Positions 17,158 through 25,437 of a DNA stretch of 64,000 nucleotides are shown piece by piece; position 1 is the stretch's first letter; each line of letters opens with the position of its first letter. This DNA comes from an uncultured Pelagimonas sp. Lineage in GTDB: Bacteria; Pseudomonadota; Alphaproteobacteria; Rhodobacterales; Rhodobacteraceae. A program made the position numbers and the translations under genes. The notes beneath the pieces are model-generated. The model was not told where the DNA came from, ran no database searches, and saw only the letters and a list, made by a program, of their open reading frames with translations. The DNA lies in assembly GCA_947497905.1 (NCBI GenBank), contig CANMIH010000001.1, positions 620,001 to 684,000 on the forward strand, written 5' to 3'.

Positions 17158-18039
17158 CTATGCCCCGGCCGGTTGTGCCCGGTTTTCCTGTTGCAGCAGA
17201 TAGAGCGAGGCGCCGACAATCAATGTCGCTCCGATCCAGAGCGCGCCGGGGGGCACCCAGCCAAACACGATCAGCCCCAATGCCACGTTGAACGGCAGTT
17301 TGACGTGGTCAAAGGGCTGGAGAAAGGCCGCATCCGCGAGGCTATAGGCGCGGGCAATGGCGTATTGCGCAACCGCCGTCAAAATACCCATCACCAGCAG
17401 CAGAGCGCCTGATGCGGCCAGATCGATGGCCAGACCGTCACTCAGAGCCAGCACCGCATTGGCAGGGGTGAGCAGCAACAGCAGATAGAAAGTCAGGGTT
17501 TCTGAGCTGTCCACGGCGCTGATTTTCTTGGTCAGCAGCGAAGTCATGGCCCAGAAAAACGCCGCGCCAATTGGATAGAGCGCATAGGGGGTAAAGCCGT
17601 CGGACCAGGGGGCAAGGATCACCATGCCGCCGGCAAAGCCGATGAAGACCGCCGCCAGCCGTGTGGGGCTGATGGTTTCCCCAAGCGCCAGACCCGCCCC
17701 GAGGGTGACAAAGAAGGGCGACAGCATGATCAATGCAATGGCCTGCCAGATCGGTACATGGGCGAGCCCCATGGTCCAGAGCTGAACCCCGATCACGGCG
17801 CAGGCCACGCGGGTCAGATGCAGGGACAGCTGACCGGTGCGCATGGCGCTGCGCCCGCGGCGGATCAGCCAGGGAAGGGCGGTGAGAAAGGCAATGAGAT
17901 ATTGCCAGAAGGCGATGCGAGAGGCCGGAAGGCCGTGGGTCATGGCGCTGTATTGCACCAGGGTATTGACCACCGCAAAGAGAAGCCCGGCGGTGACCAT
18001 CAGAAGGGCCCCGGAGACGAGGGGGGAGAGACGAGTCAT
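17158..18039 (-). CDS. ribN: EamA/DMT-family transporter, RibN-type riboflavin importer
   Basis: A 293-residue inner-membrane protein with about ten helices in two EamA halves. The start at 18039 has AAGGA seven bases upstream. The decisive evidence is the FMN riboswitch at 18115-18246 on the same strand, directly in its leader; genes with this aptamer make or import riboflavin, and EamA proteins under such switches in alphaproteobacteria are the RibN importers. By sequence alone it would only be a generic metabolite exporter/importer. It appears monocistronic. Confidence 0.82.
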   Translation of the reverse strand: MTRLSPLVSGALLMVTAGLLFAVVNTLVQYSAMTHGLPASRIAFWQYLIAFLTALPWLIRRGRSAMRTGQLSLHLTRVACAVIGVQLWTMGLAHVPIWQAIALIMLSPFFVTLGAGLALGETISPTRLAAVFIGFAGGMVILAPWSDGFTPYALYPIGAAFFWAMTSLLTKKISAVDSSETLTFYLLLLLTPANAVLALSDGLAIDLAASGALLLVMGILTAVAQYAIARAYSLADAAFLQPFDHVKLPFNVALGLIVFGWVPPGALWIGATLIVGASLYLLQQENRAQPAGA

Positions 18040-18114
18040 GGCGTTGTCCTTTTTCCTACGCACACAACTCAAGGCAAACAGGCCTATTGGGGCATGCAAG
18101 ATGCCCAATATCCC

Positions 18115-18246
18115 GTTCTCTTTCATCCGGACTATGACCGTCGGCTCTGGAGTTGCACCAGATCTGCTGACCCTCAGATGTGAGGCGCTCGCGGGCTGTG
18201 CATTTCTGCTTACCGCCGGTGGGGAATTTCACCCCGCCCTGAGAAC
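18115..18246 (-). promoter_or_regulatory. FMN riboswitch (RFN element)
   Basis: Read on the minus strand, the RFN consensus is visible in order: P1 strand GTTCTC, then AGGGCGGGGTGAAATTCCCC, ACCGGCGGTA, AGCCCGCGAGCG, a variable arm, CCAGAGCCGACGGTCATAGT, CCGGATGAAAGA and the closing P1 strand GAGAAC (plus-strand 18115-18120). The expression platform (18040-18114) holds a possible hairpin ATTGGGCAT/ATGCCCCAAT near 18083-18109 but no T run, so translational control or Rho is more likely than intrinsic termination. Confidence 0.96.
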
Positions 18247-18348
18247 AGCGGTGAGATTGCGCGGAAACTGCAGGGTGTCAAGATCTGTCGTCGCGGGACG
18301 ATGGGCGCTTGTGCTGTGCACCTCGCCCCGCCCACCATCCCGCAAAGG

Positions 18349-18374
18349 AAAAGCCGCGCCTGAAGCGCGGCTTT
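18349..18374 (-). terminator. terminator of the iron-binding protein gene
   Basis: On the minus strand a stem AAGCCGCGC/GCGCGGCTT with a five-base loop is followed by TTTTCC, about 45 bases after the stop codon. The T run is short. Confidence 0.65.
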
Positions 18375-18416
18375 GGTGTGTCAGTAGGGTGATCGACCAA
18401 AGGCCAGATCAGCTTA

Positions 18417-19421
18417 TCATCCATCAAAATCCACTTCTTCGATCAGGCGCAGCGCGGCTTTGCGGTTGCCTGCGAGGGTCATCAGGTTGACATCATCTGC
18501 GGTGAAATCACCCCAGCCTTTGACCACCTCTGTCGCTTCGGTGCCCGGTGCAATCGGGTATTCGTAGTTTGCCGAGGCATAGACCTCCTGCGCTTTAGAA
18601 GACGCAAGGAATTCCATCATTTTCAACGCATTGTCGCGGTTGGGCGCCGCTTTGGTCATCGCCACACCGGAAATGTTCACGTGGGTGCCGCCATTTTCAA
18701 AGGTCGGGAACAGCACGTTGACGGAATCAGCCCAGGCCTTTTGCTTCGGATCGCTCAGCATTTTGCCCATGTAATAGGTGTTGCCGAGGCTGATGTCGCA
18801 TTCGCCGGCCCAGATGGCTTTGACCTGTGCGCGGTCGTTGCCCTGAGGTTTGCGCGCCAGATTGGCTTTGACGCCTTCAAGCCAGGTCTTGGTGTACTCT
18901 TCCCCGTGGTGCTCAAGCACAGCCGAGACCAGCGCGACGGTATAGGCATGGGTGCCGGAGCGGGTGCAGATACGGCCTTTCCATTTGGGATCGGCGAGAT
19001 CTTCGTAGGTGGTGACTTCACCCGGTGCAACGGCGTCTTTTGAGGCGTAGACAATGCGCGCGCGGGTGGTCAGGCCCCACCAGTGACCGTCCGGGTCACG
19101 GTAGATTTCCGGCACATTGGCGGTCAGCACGTCGCTTTCTACGGGCTGGGTCACACCGCCATCCACAACAGCCGCGAGCCGCGAGATATCCACGGTAAAC
19201 ACCAGATCCGCAGGTGAGCGTTTGCCCTCGGCCTGCAGGCGTTCCACCATGCCTTTTTTGAGATAGGCCACATTGACCTTGATGCCGGTCTCTTCGGTGA
19301 AGGCATCGGTCAGCGGCTTGATCAGCTCGGGCTGGCGATAGGAATAGACATTCACCTCATCGGCAAACGCGGGCAACGCGGCGCACAGCGCAACAGCAGC
19401 AGTGGTCAGACGCAGGAACAT
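18417..19421 (-). CDS. Fe(3+)-type ABC substrate-binding protein, orphan
   Basis: A 334-residue periplasmic binding protein of the FbpA/FutA class. The signal peptide ends at A-F-A (residue 20) and the mature protein begins DEVNVYSYRQPELIKPL. The paired tyrosines Y216-Y217 (NTYYMGKM), which ligate ferric iron in this family, are present, as is an early Tyr pair position (V-Y-S-Y). No permease or ATPase gene lies nearby; it is flanked by ribN and mazG and has its own terminator. The partner subunits must be encoded elsewhere. Iron starvation control is likely but I found no clear Fur/Irr box. Confidence 0.85.
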   Translation of the reverse strand: MFLRLTTAAVALCAALPAFADEVNVYSYRQPELIKPLTDAFTEETGIKVNVAYLKKGMVERLQAEGKRSPADLVFTVDISRLAAVVDGGVTQPVESDVLTANVPEIYRDPDGHWWGLTTRARIVYASKDAVAPGEVTTYEDLADPKWKGRICTRSGTHAYTVALVSAVLEHHGEEYTKTWLEGVKANLARKPQGNDRAQVKAIWAGECDISLGNTYYMGKMLSDPKQKAWADSVNVLFPTFENGGTHVNISGVAMTKAAPNRDNALKMMEFLASSKAQEVYASANYEYPIAPGTEATEVVKGWGDFTADDVNLMTLAGNRKAALRLIEEVDFDG

Positions 19422-19501
19422 GGCAATCTCCGGAACATGGACATGTGTTACTGCTGTCTTTGGCTGACGATTTTTGTCAGGTCAATACCTGAGCGCAAAC
19501 A

Positions 19502-20332
19502 TCAGGTATCACTTTTTGTCACTTTGTCTGCCAGTCGGATTTCATTCCACAGCCCGTCCATCTCTGCCAGATCGCTTTGGGCGGGTGTTTTGCCGCGCTG
19601 CGCCAGCTGATCTTCGATATATTCGAAGCGGCGGGTGAACTTTGCATTGGCGGCCCGTAGGGCGGCTTCGGGGTCGATGTCCATGTGGCGCGCCAGATTG
19701 GCCATGACAAAGAGCAGATCGCCGAATTCTTCGAATTGATCTTCGGCATTGGTGGTTTCACGCAGCTCGGTGACCTCTTCGCTGACCTTGTCGAGGACCA
19801 TATCAATCTCCGGCCAGTCAAAACCAACCCGTGCGGCGCGTTTTTGCAGTTTGACTGCGCGCAGGAGGGCCGGAAGACCGGCAGCAACCCCATCGAGTAC
19901 ACCGGCCTGTGCCTTGGCGGCGCGTTCGGCGGCTTTGATCTTTTCCCAGTCCTGGGTTTGCTGTTCGGCGGATTTGTCCGGGCTTTCGTCGCCAAAGACA
20001 TGTGGATGACGCGCGACCATCTTGTCCGACATGGTGTCGGCCACATCGTTGAAATCAAACAACCCCTGTTCGCTGGCCATCTGCGCATGAAACACCGATT
20101 GGAACAGCAGATCCCCCAGCTCGCCCTTTAGTTCGTCAAAGGCCTCGCGTTCAATGGCGTCTGCGACCTCATAGGCCTCTTCGATGGTATAGGGCGCGAT
20201 GGTGGCGAAGGTCTGTTCAATGTCCCAGGGGCATCCGCCCACGGGGTCGCGCAATGCGCGCATGATTTCGAGCAGGCGCGGCATGCCGCCTTTGGGATTG
20301 TGGATTAGGTCGGTGTTTTGGTTATCGCGCAT
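19502..20332 (-). CDS. mazG: nucleoside triphosphate pyrophosphohydrolase MazG
   Basis: A 276-residue protein from the ATG at 20332; the frame opens earlier at 20392 but would then overlap the divergent gene's leader. It has two MazG domains: the first with CPWDIEQTFATIAPY, EEAYEVADAIE and ELGDLLFQ (metal-binding E-E-x-x-E/E-x-x-D pattern), the second with SEEVTELRE and EFGDLLF. MazG hydrolyses NTPs to NMP and pyrophosphate, clearing aberrant nucleotides or lowering ppGpp. It is divergent from the amidohydrolase operon with 58 bases between starts. Confidence 0.93.
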   Translation of the reverse strand: MRDNQNTDLIHNPKGGMPRLLEIMRALRDPVGGCPWDIEQTFATIAPYTIEEAYEVADAIEREAFDELKGELGDLLFQSVFHAQMASEQGLFDFNDVADTMSDKMVARHPHVFGDESPDKSAEQQTQDWEKIKAAERAAKAQAGVLDGVAAGLPALLRAVKLQKRAARVGFDWPEIDMVLDKVSEEVTELRETTNAEDQFEEFGDLLFVMANLARHMDIDPEAALRAANAKFTRRFEYIEDQLAQRGKTPAQSDLAEMDGLWNEIRLADKVTKSDT

Positions 20333-20390
20333 TGCATCCCCCGTAGGTCCTTGGCTAAGCCATGGGGCAAGAGACAAGAGGAGTCCAGTC

Positions 20391-21548
20391 ATGGCTGTTG
20401 TGAACCGTATTGCCGGCTTTGCCGAAGAAATGGCGGGATGGCGTCGTCACCTGCATATGAACCCGGAACTGGGGCTGGATTGCCACGAGACCGCGGGCTT
20501 TGTTGTCGAGCGCCTGAAAGAGTTCGGCGTCGATGAAATCCACCCCGGCATCGCCACCAGCGGTGTGGTTGCGGTGATCCATGGCAAAGGGGAGGGGCCG
20601 GTGACGGCTCTGCGCGCGGATATGGATGCGTTGCCGATGGATGAGGAAACTGGCAAAGACTGGGCCAGCACCGTGCCGGGCAAAATGCATGCCTGTGGCC
20701 ATGATGGGCATACCTCGATGTTGCTGGGGGCGGCGAAATATCTGGCCGAGACCCGCAATTTCAAAGGCAAGGTTGTCTTGCTGTTCCAACCGGCTGAAGA
20801 GACCATCGGTGGCGGGCGCATTATGGTGCAGGACGAAAAGGTCATGGACCGGTTTGGGGTGGAAGAGGTCTATGGCATCCACACCGACCCCTTTGCCGAA
20901 TTTGGCGAATTGCGCACCGGGCCGGGGGCGCTGATGGCGGCGGTGGATGATTTCAACATCATTATCAAAGGCAAAGGCGGCCACGCGGCCTTTCCGCATG
21001 AAACCATTGATCCGCTGCCCTGTGTGTTTGCTCTTGGATCGGCGTTGCAATCGGTGGTGTCGCGCAATGTGAACCCGATGCAATCGGCGGTTTTGTCTCT
21101 GACGCAGGTGCATGGCGGCTCGGCCATGAACATCATTCCTGAAGAGGCGGTGATTTCAGGCACGCTGCGGACCCTGTCGCCTGAGATGCGCGAAATGGGC
21201 GAACGCCGCATTCGCGAGATGATTGCGGGCCAAGCGGCCAGTTTCGGGGTTGAGATCGAGCTGGACTGGCAGGCGGGCTATCCGCCGACCATCAACCACG
21301 CGGCGCAGGCAATGTTCGCGGCGGATGTGGCGCGCGGCGTAACACCCGACGTCGTCGATAATCTGGCGCCGGAAATGGGGGCCGAAGATTTCTCATATAT
21401 GCTTGAGGCGCGGCCAGGGGCATTTCTGTTTCTGGGGCAGGGGATTGGCCCCTCGGTCCATCACCCGGAATTCGACTTTAACGACGAAGTTGCCCCGGTG
21501 GGCGCAAGCTTTTTCGCGCGGTTGATCGAGACGCGTCACGCGATTTGA
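20391..21548 (+). CDS. M20-family amidohydrolase/deacylase, copy 1
   Basis: A 385-residue zinc peptidase-like amidohydrolase (hippurate/N-acyl amino acid hydrolase type). Metal ligands are visible: CGHDGH at 102-107, the acid pair PAEE with E136/E137, GIH near 162 and the C-terminal HHPEFDFND. The small dimerisation domain lies in the middle. An AGAGGAG box precedes the ATG at 20391. The next gene encodes a close paralogue in tandem, then an agmatinase-family gene, suggesting breakdown of an N-acylated or guanidino compound; the substrate is unknown. A 7-bp inverted repeat spans the start codon. Confidence 0.9.
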   Translation: MAVVNRIAGFAEEMAGWRRHLHMNPELGLDCHETAGFVVERLKEFGVDEIHPGIATSGVVAVIHGKGEGPVTALRADMDALPMDEETGKDWASTVPGKMHACGHDGHTSMLLGAAKYLAETRNFKGKVVLLFQPAEETIGGGRIMVQDEKVMDRFGVEEVYGIHTDPFAEFGELRTGPGALMAAVDDFNIIIKGKGGHAAFPHETIDPLPCVFALGSALQSVVSRNVNPMQSAVLSLTQVHGGSAMNIIPEEAVISGTLRTLSPEMREMGERRIREMIAGQAASFGVEIELDWQAGYPPTINHAAQAMFAADVARGVTPDVVDNLAPEMGAEDFSYMLEARPGAFLFLGQGIGPSVHHPEFDFNDEVAPVGASFFARLIETRHAI

Positions 21549-21569
21549 TCATATTGGCTCTTGCCAAAC

Positions 21570-21611
21570 CATGGGTTTCGCCTCAGCCTGCGCGCGAAGG
21601 AGAAACCCATG
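21570..21611 (+). promoter_or_regulatory. hairpin over the start codon of the second amidohydrolase
   Basis: A perfect 10-bp inverted repeat, CATGGGTTTC (21570-21579) and GAAACCCATG (21602-21611), with a 22-base loop. The right arm contains the start codon (21609-21611) and touches the AAGGAG ribosome binding site (21597-21602), so folding would hide the initiation site. Confidence 0.6.
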
Positions 21612-22772
21612 CCTATACTCAATTCGATCGCCGCTCTGTCAGACGAGATGACCGGGTGGCGTCGGCACCTGCACCAATACCCGGAACTGGGTTTGGATTG
21701 CCACAAGACCGCGGCCTTTGTTGTTGAAAAGCTGAAGGAATTTGGCATCACCGACATCCACGAGGGCATCGCGCGCACCGGTGTTGTTGCGATTATCGAG
21801 GGGCAGGGTGAGGGGCGCTGTATCGGGCTGCGCGCCGATATGGATGCGCTGCCCATGGAGGATTTGTCGGGTACGGATCATGCGTCGAAAATTCCCGGCA
21901 TGGCGCATACCTGTGGGCATGACGGCCATACCACCATGCTTTTGGGGGCCGCGAAATATCTGGCGGAGACCCGCAATTTCAGTGGTAAGGTTGCGCTGAT
22001 TTTCCAGCCTGCGGAAGAGAATGAAGGCGGCGGGCGCATCATGGTCGAAGAGGGCATGATGGATCGGTTTGGCATCGACGAGGTCTATGGCATTCACAAT
22101 ATGCCCGGTGAGACAGCGGGGCAGATGCACACCAACCGGGGTGCGCTGCTGGCAGGCGTCGATGAGTTCACCATTACGCTCAAAGGGGTCGGCGGCCATG
22201 GTGCCATGCCCTATGAAACCCGCGATCCGGTGATCGCCGCAAGTTCGCTTGTACTGGCGCTGCAGTCGATTGTGTCGCGCAACATTGATGCGCTGGACCG
22301 GCTGGTGGTGAGCGTGACCCAGATCCACACCGGGACAGCGATGAACATCATCCCCGATCAGGCGGTGTTGAATGGGACCGTGCGCTATTTTGACAAAGAG
22401 GTGCAGGCCTTGGTCAAGGCACGTATGGCCGAGATCGCCGAGTTCCAGGCCAAGAGTTACGGGCTTGAGGCCGAACTGGTCTATGAAGAAGGCTATCCGC
22501 CGACCATCAACCACCCCGAGCAAGCCGATTTCGCCGCTAATGTGGCGCGGGAGATTGTTGGAGATGAGGCGGTGAATGGGGATACCAAGCCGATCATGCC
22601 GGGCGAAGATTTCTCCTATATGCTTGAGGCACGTCCGGGGGCCTATCTGTTCCTGGGGCAAGGCGATACGCCGACCTGTCACCACCCGGAATATGATTTC
22701 AACGATGAGATCTCACCGGTTGGCGCAAGTTTCTTTGCGCGCCTGATCGAAACCGCTCTGCCCGTGAAATGA
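21609..22772 (+). CDS. M20-family amidohydrolase/deacylase, copy 2
   Basis: A 387-residue paralogue of the preceding gene with colinear motifs at the same positions (WRRHLH near 17-22, CGHDGH 102-107, PAEE near 134-137, GYPPTINH, EDFSYMLEARPGA, HHPEYDFND). The two genes are 60 bases apart and clearly arose by tandem duplication, then diverged, most in the central region around residues 160-180 and 215-300. Divergence there may mean different acyl substrates. The start at 21609 has AAGGAG seven bases upstream. Confidence 0.9.
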   Translation: MPILNSIAALSDEMTGWRRHLHQYPELGLDCHKTAAFVVEKLKEFGITDIHEGIARTGVVAIIEGQGEGRCIGLRADMDALPMEDLSGTDHASKIPGMAHTCGHDGHTTMLLGAAKYLAETRNFSGKVALIFQPAEENEGGGRIMVEEGMMDRFGIDEVYGIHNMPGETAGQMHTNRGALLAGVDEFTITLKGVGGHGAMPYETRDPVIAASSLVLALQSIVSRNIDALDRLVVSVTQIHTGTAMNIIPDQAVLNGTVRYFDKEVQALVKARMAEIAEFQAKSYGLEAELVYEEGYPPTINHPEQADFAANVAREIVGDEAVNGDTKPIMPGEDFSYMLEARPGAYLFLGQGDTPTCHHPEYDFNDEISPVGASFFARLIETALPVK

Positions 22773-22779
22773 CCGGTGG

Positions 22780-22838
22780 GGCGATGTCCTTTGCGATGTC
22801 GCCCACCCGCCCACCCCGATACCGCAAAGGACATCGCC
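22780..22838 (+). promoter_or_regulatory. 16-bp hairpin sequestering the ribosome binding site of the agmatinase gene
   Basis: A perfect 16-bp inverted repeat: GGCGATGTCCTTTGCG at 22780-22795 and CGCAAAGGACATCGCC at 22823-22838, with a 27-base loop. The right arm contains the only ribosome binding site (AAAGGA, 22826-22831) and ends at the base before the ATG at 22839. The left arm begins 8 bases after the previous stop. No T run follows, so it is not a terminator. Folding would block initiation unless opened by ribosomes, a ligand, a trans RNA or temperature. Confidence 0.8.
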
Positions 22839-23798
22839 ATGAGCCTTGAAGACGCCAAAACCCAGATCGACCACGCTTTTACCCGCGAGGATTTCAAAGG
22901 GCCCTCCTTTGAAAACGTGTTTGCCGGGGCGGCTTCGTTTCTGCGCCGCAAATACAGCAAAGCGCTGAGCGGGGTTGATATTGCGGTGACGGGATTGCCC
23001 TTTGATCAGGCGGTGACCAACCGGCCCGGCACCCGGCTTGGGCCGCGTGCCATTCGCGAGGCGTCGTTGTTGCAGCCCTGTGATGCGCCCTATGGCTGGG
23101 GCTATGATGTGCTGAGCGAATTTGCCATCGCGGATTATGGCGATATGGCGTTTGACTATGCCCGCCCGGATCTGATCCAAACCAATGTCCAAGAGCATAT
23201 CGCGGGTATTCTGGCGCAGGGCGCAGCCTGTGTTGCGCTGGGGGGAGATCATTCGGTGACCCATGGGGCTTTGCGTGCCCATGCCGAGAAACACGGGCCG
23301 TTGAGTGTGATCCAGTTTGATGCCCACACGGACACCTGGGAAGATGATGACACCACCCGCGTGGATCACGGCACCTTTATGTATAAGGCGGCCAAAGAGG
23401 GCATTGTTGTGCCTGAGAGATCAGCGCAGATCGGTATTCGCACCGACAATCCGGATCCCATTGGGTTCAATATTCTGGATGCGCGACAGGTGCATCGCGA
23501 GGGGCCAGAGGCCATAGCGGCGCGGGTCAAAGAGATTGTGGGCGACAATCCGGTTTATCTGACCTTTGACATTGACGCGCTGGACCCGGCCTTTGCCCCC
23601 GGCACGGGCACCCCGGTTTGGGGTGGGTTGACCAGCCATCAAGCGGCGGTTTGCCTGCGCGAACTGGCGGGGATCCATCTGGTTGGGGGCGATGTGGTTG
23701 AGGTGTCTCCCCCCTTTGACACCACCGGCGCCACGGCTGTGGCTGCGGCGCATGTGGCGACCGAGCTTTTGTGTCTCTGGGGCTGGACCCGCCGCTGA
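22839..23798 (+). CDS. speB: agmatinase/ureohydrolase family protein
   Basis: A 319-residue binuclear manganese ureohydrolase. The metal motifs are GGDHS at 135-139, DAHTD at 161-165 and the T-F-D-I-D-A-L-D-P segment near 245. Family members split agmatine, arginine, guanidinobutyrate or other guanidino acids into urea and an amine. The agmatinase name is the default; co-occurrence with two M20 amidohydrolases would fit another guanidino substrate. The start at 22839 is set by AAAGGA, which is buried in a 16-bp hairpin, suggesting controlled translation. Confidence 0.88.
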   Translation: MSLEDAKTQIDHAFTREDFKGPSFENVFAGAASFLRRKYSKALSGVDIAVTGLPFDQAVTNRPGTRLGPRAIREASLLQPCDAPYGWGYDVLSEFAIADYGDMAFDYARPDLIQTNVQEHIAGILAQGAACVALGGDHSVTHGALRAHAEKHGPLSVIQFDAHTDTWEDDDTTRVDHGTFMYKAAKEGIVVPERSAQIGIRTDNPDPIGFNILDARQVHREGPEAIAARVKEIVGDNPVYLTFDIDALDPAFAPGTGTPVWGGLTSHQAAVCLRELAGIHLVGGDVVEVSPPFDTTGATAVAAAHVATELLCLWGWTRR

Positions 23799-23889
23799 GC
23801 GGAAACTGGCTTTGCCCGCAGATTGCGCTTTTGTCCCTCTCACGGGCATGGCATCCCTGTGTCGCGACATATGCGGCATGGGGGCCTGA

Positions 23890-24309
23890 ATGCGCATGGC
23901 ACTGTATCTGATCTTGATTTGCTTAGTAGCGGGGCTGGCCTGGATCCGGCTGGCACCCTCTGATCCCGCCCGGTGGCATGTGGACCCACAGGTCACGGCC
24001 GATCAGGATCTGGCAGGGGGCGTGCGCCGCAAGATTGCCTTTGAGAGTGGGGGCTTGGCGCAATTGCATGCGCTGATCCTCGCCACACCACGCACCCTTG
24101 TTCTGGCAGGTGCGCCCGAAGAGGGCCGTGTCACCTATGTCACTCGCAGTGCCTGGTTTGGCTTTCCTGATTACACCACGGTGCAGGCTGGGTCGGGAAT
24201 GATAGAGATCTGGGGGCGGTTGCGGTTTGGTCAATCCGACCTTGGCGTGAACAAAGCCCGTGTTGACGGATGGTTGGCGCAGATGCGTGAGGAACAAGAG
24301 GGCGCTTGA
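23890..24309 (+). CDS. DUF1499 family protein
   Basis: A 139-residue protein with one N-terminal membrane helix (about residues 4-20) that could be an uncleaved anchor. The body carries DUF1499 features: the W-H-V-D-P segment, R-T-L-V-L-A, V-T-Y-V-T-R-S-A-W-F-G-F-P-D-Y and S-x-S-R/S-D-L-G-V-N-x-x-R near the end. The biochemical role of DUF1499 is not known. It lies 91 bases after the agmatinase gene and 31 before prfA, and could share the prfA transcript. Confidence 0.8.
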   Translation: MRMALYLILICLVAGLAWIRLAPSDPARWHVDPQVTADQDLAGGVRRKIAFESGGLAQLHALILATPRTLVLAGAPEEGRVTYVTRSAWFGFPDYTTVQAGSGMIEIWGRLRFGQSDLGVNKARVDGWLAQMREEQEGA

Positions 24310-24340
24310 CCCCGCCGCCTGAATGGGCAATGCAACCAGA

Positions 24341-25390
24341 ATGATCCCTTCTGACCGTTTGCACCAAATCAAAGACCGGCTTGAATATGTCGAGGCCTGC
24401 ATGGCCACCGGCGATGGCGATATCGCCGCGCTGGGCAAAGAGTATTCCGAGCTGAAACCCGTCGTCGATCAGATCGCCGAGTGGGAGCGCATTGTGGCCG
24501 ATATTGCCGAGGCCGAGGCCATGCTGGATGATCCCGACATGCGCGAACTGGCGGAAGACGAACTGCCCGGTTTGCGCGCGCAATTGCCCGAGGTGGAGCG
24601 TCAGGTTCAACTGGCGCTGTTGCCCAAAGATGCCGCCGATGGCCGTCCGGCGATGCTTGAGATCCGTCCGGGTACGGGCGGGGATGAGGCGGCGCTGTTT
24701 GCCGGTGATCTGGCGCGGATGTATCAGCGCTATACCGAGGCGCGCGGCTGGCGCTGGGAGGTTATCGAGGAACAGATCTCGGATCTGGGTGGCCTGAAAG
24801 AACTGGTGGTGCGGATCGAAGGGGATGGGGTGTTTGCTCGTCTGAAATACGAATCCGGCGTACATCGGGTGCAGCGGGTTCCGGAAACGGAATCGGGCGG
24901 ACGGATCCACACCTCAGCGGCGACTGTCGCGGTCCTGCCCGAGGCTGAAGCCGTCGATATCGAGATCAACGCCAATGACATCCGCATCGACACCATGCGC
25001 AGTTCGGGCGCGGGGGGGCAGCACGTCAACACCACCGACTCGGCGGTGCGGATCACCCACTTGCCCACCGGTGTGGTGGTGACCAGTTCCGAGAAATCCC
25101 AGCACCGCAACCGCGAGATCGCCATGCAGGTTCTGCGCGCGCGTCTGTTTGATATGCAGCGCCAGAAAGCGGATCAGGAACGTTCTGCCGACCGGAAATC
25201 ACAGGTGGGGTCGGGCGATCGCTCGGAACGGGTGCGCACCTATAACTTCCCACAAGGCCGCATGACCGATCACCGGATTGGCCTGACGCTGTATAAGCTG
25301 GACCAGATCCTGCAGGGGGATCTGGATGAGATCGTCGATGCGCTGACCGCAGAACAGCAGGCGGCGCAGCTGGCCGAGATGGGCAGTTAA
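24341..25390 (+). CDS. prfA: peptide chain release factor 1
   Basis: RF1 of 349 residues recognises UAA and UAG and triggers release. The catalytic GGQ lies in [17 protein letters not shown]; the conserved H-R-V-Q-R-V-P-x-T-E segment of the decoding domain is also present. The start at 24341 ([11 protein letters not shown]) matches family length; an in-frame ATG at 24323 would add six residues, and neither has a strong ribosome binding site. prmC, which methylates the GGQ glutamine, follows 47 bases later. Confidence 0.96.
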   Translation: MIPSDRLHQIKDRLEYVEACMATGDGDIAALGKEYSELKPVVDQIAEWERIVADIAEAEAMLDDPDMRELAEDELPGLRAQLPEVERQVQLALLPKDAADGRPAMLEIRPGTGGDEAALFAGDLARMYQRYTEARGWRWEVIEEQISDLGGLKELVVRIEGDGVFARLKYESGVHRVQRVPETESGGRIHTSAATVAVLPEAEAVDIEINANDIRIDTMRSSGAGGQHVNTTDSAVRITHLPTGVVVTSSEKSQHRNREIAMQVLRARLFDMQRQKADQERSADRKSQVGSGDRSERVRTYNFPQGRMTDHRIGLTLYKLDQILQGDLDEIVDALTAEQQAAQLAEMGS

Positions 25391-25437
25391 AGCATCGGTG
25401 GTGCCCGAGCGGCACCGGGAAACATGGTGAGGATATC

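Noticed and set aside
21639-22685. Minus-strand frame of 348 codons opposite the second amidohydrolase
   Set aside because: Antisense shadow; His/Arg/Gly-rich composition and no start signal.
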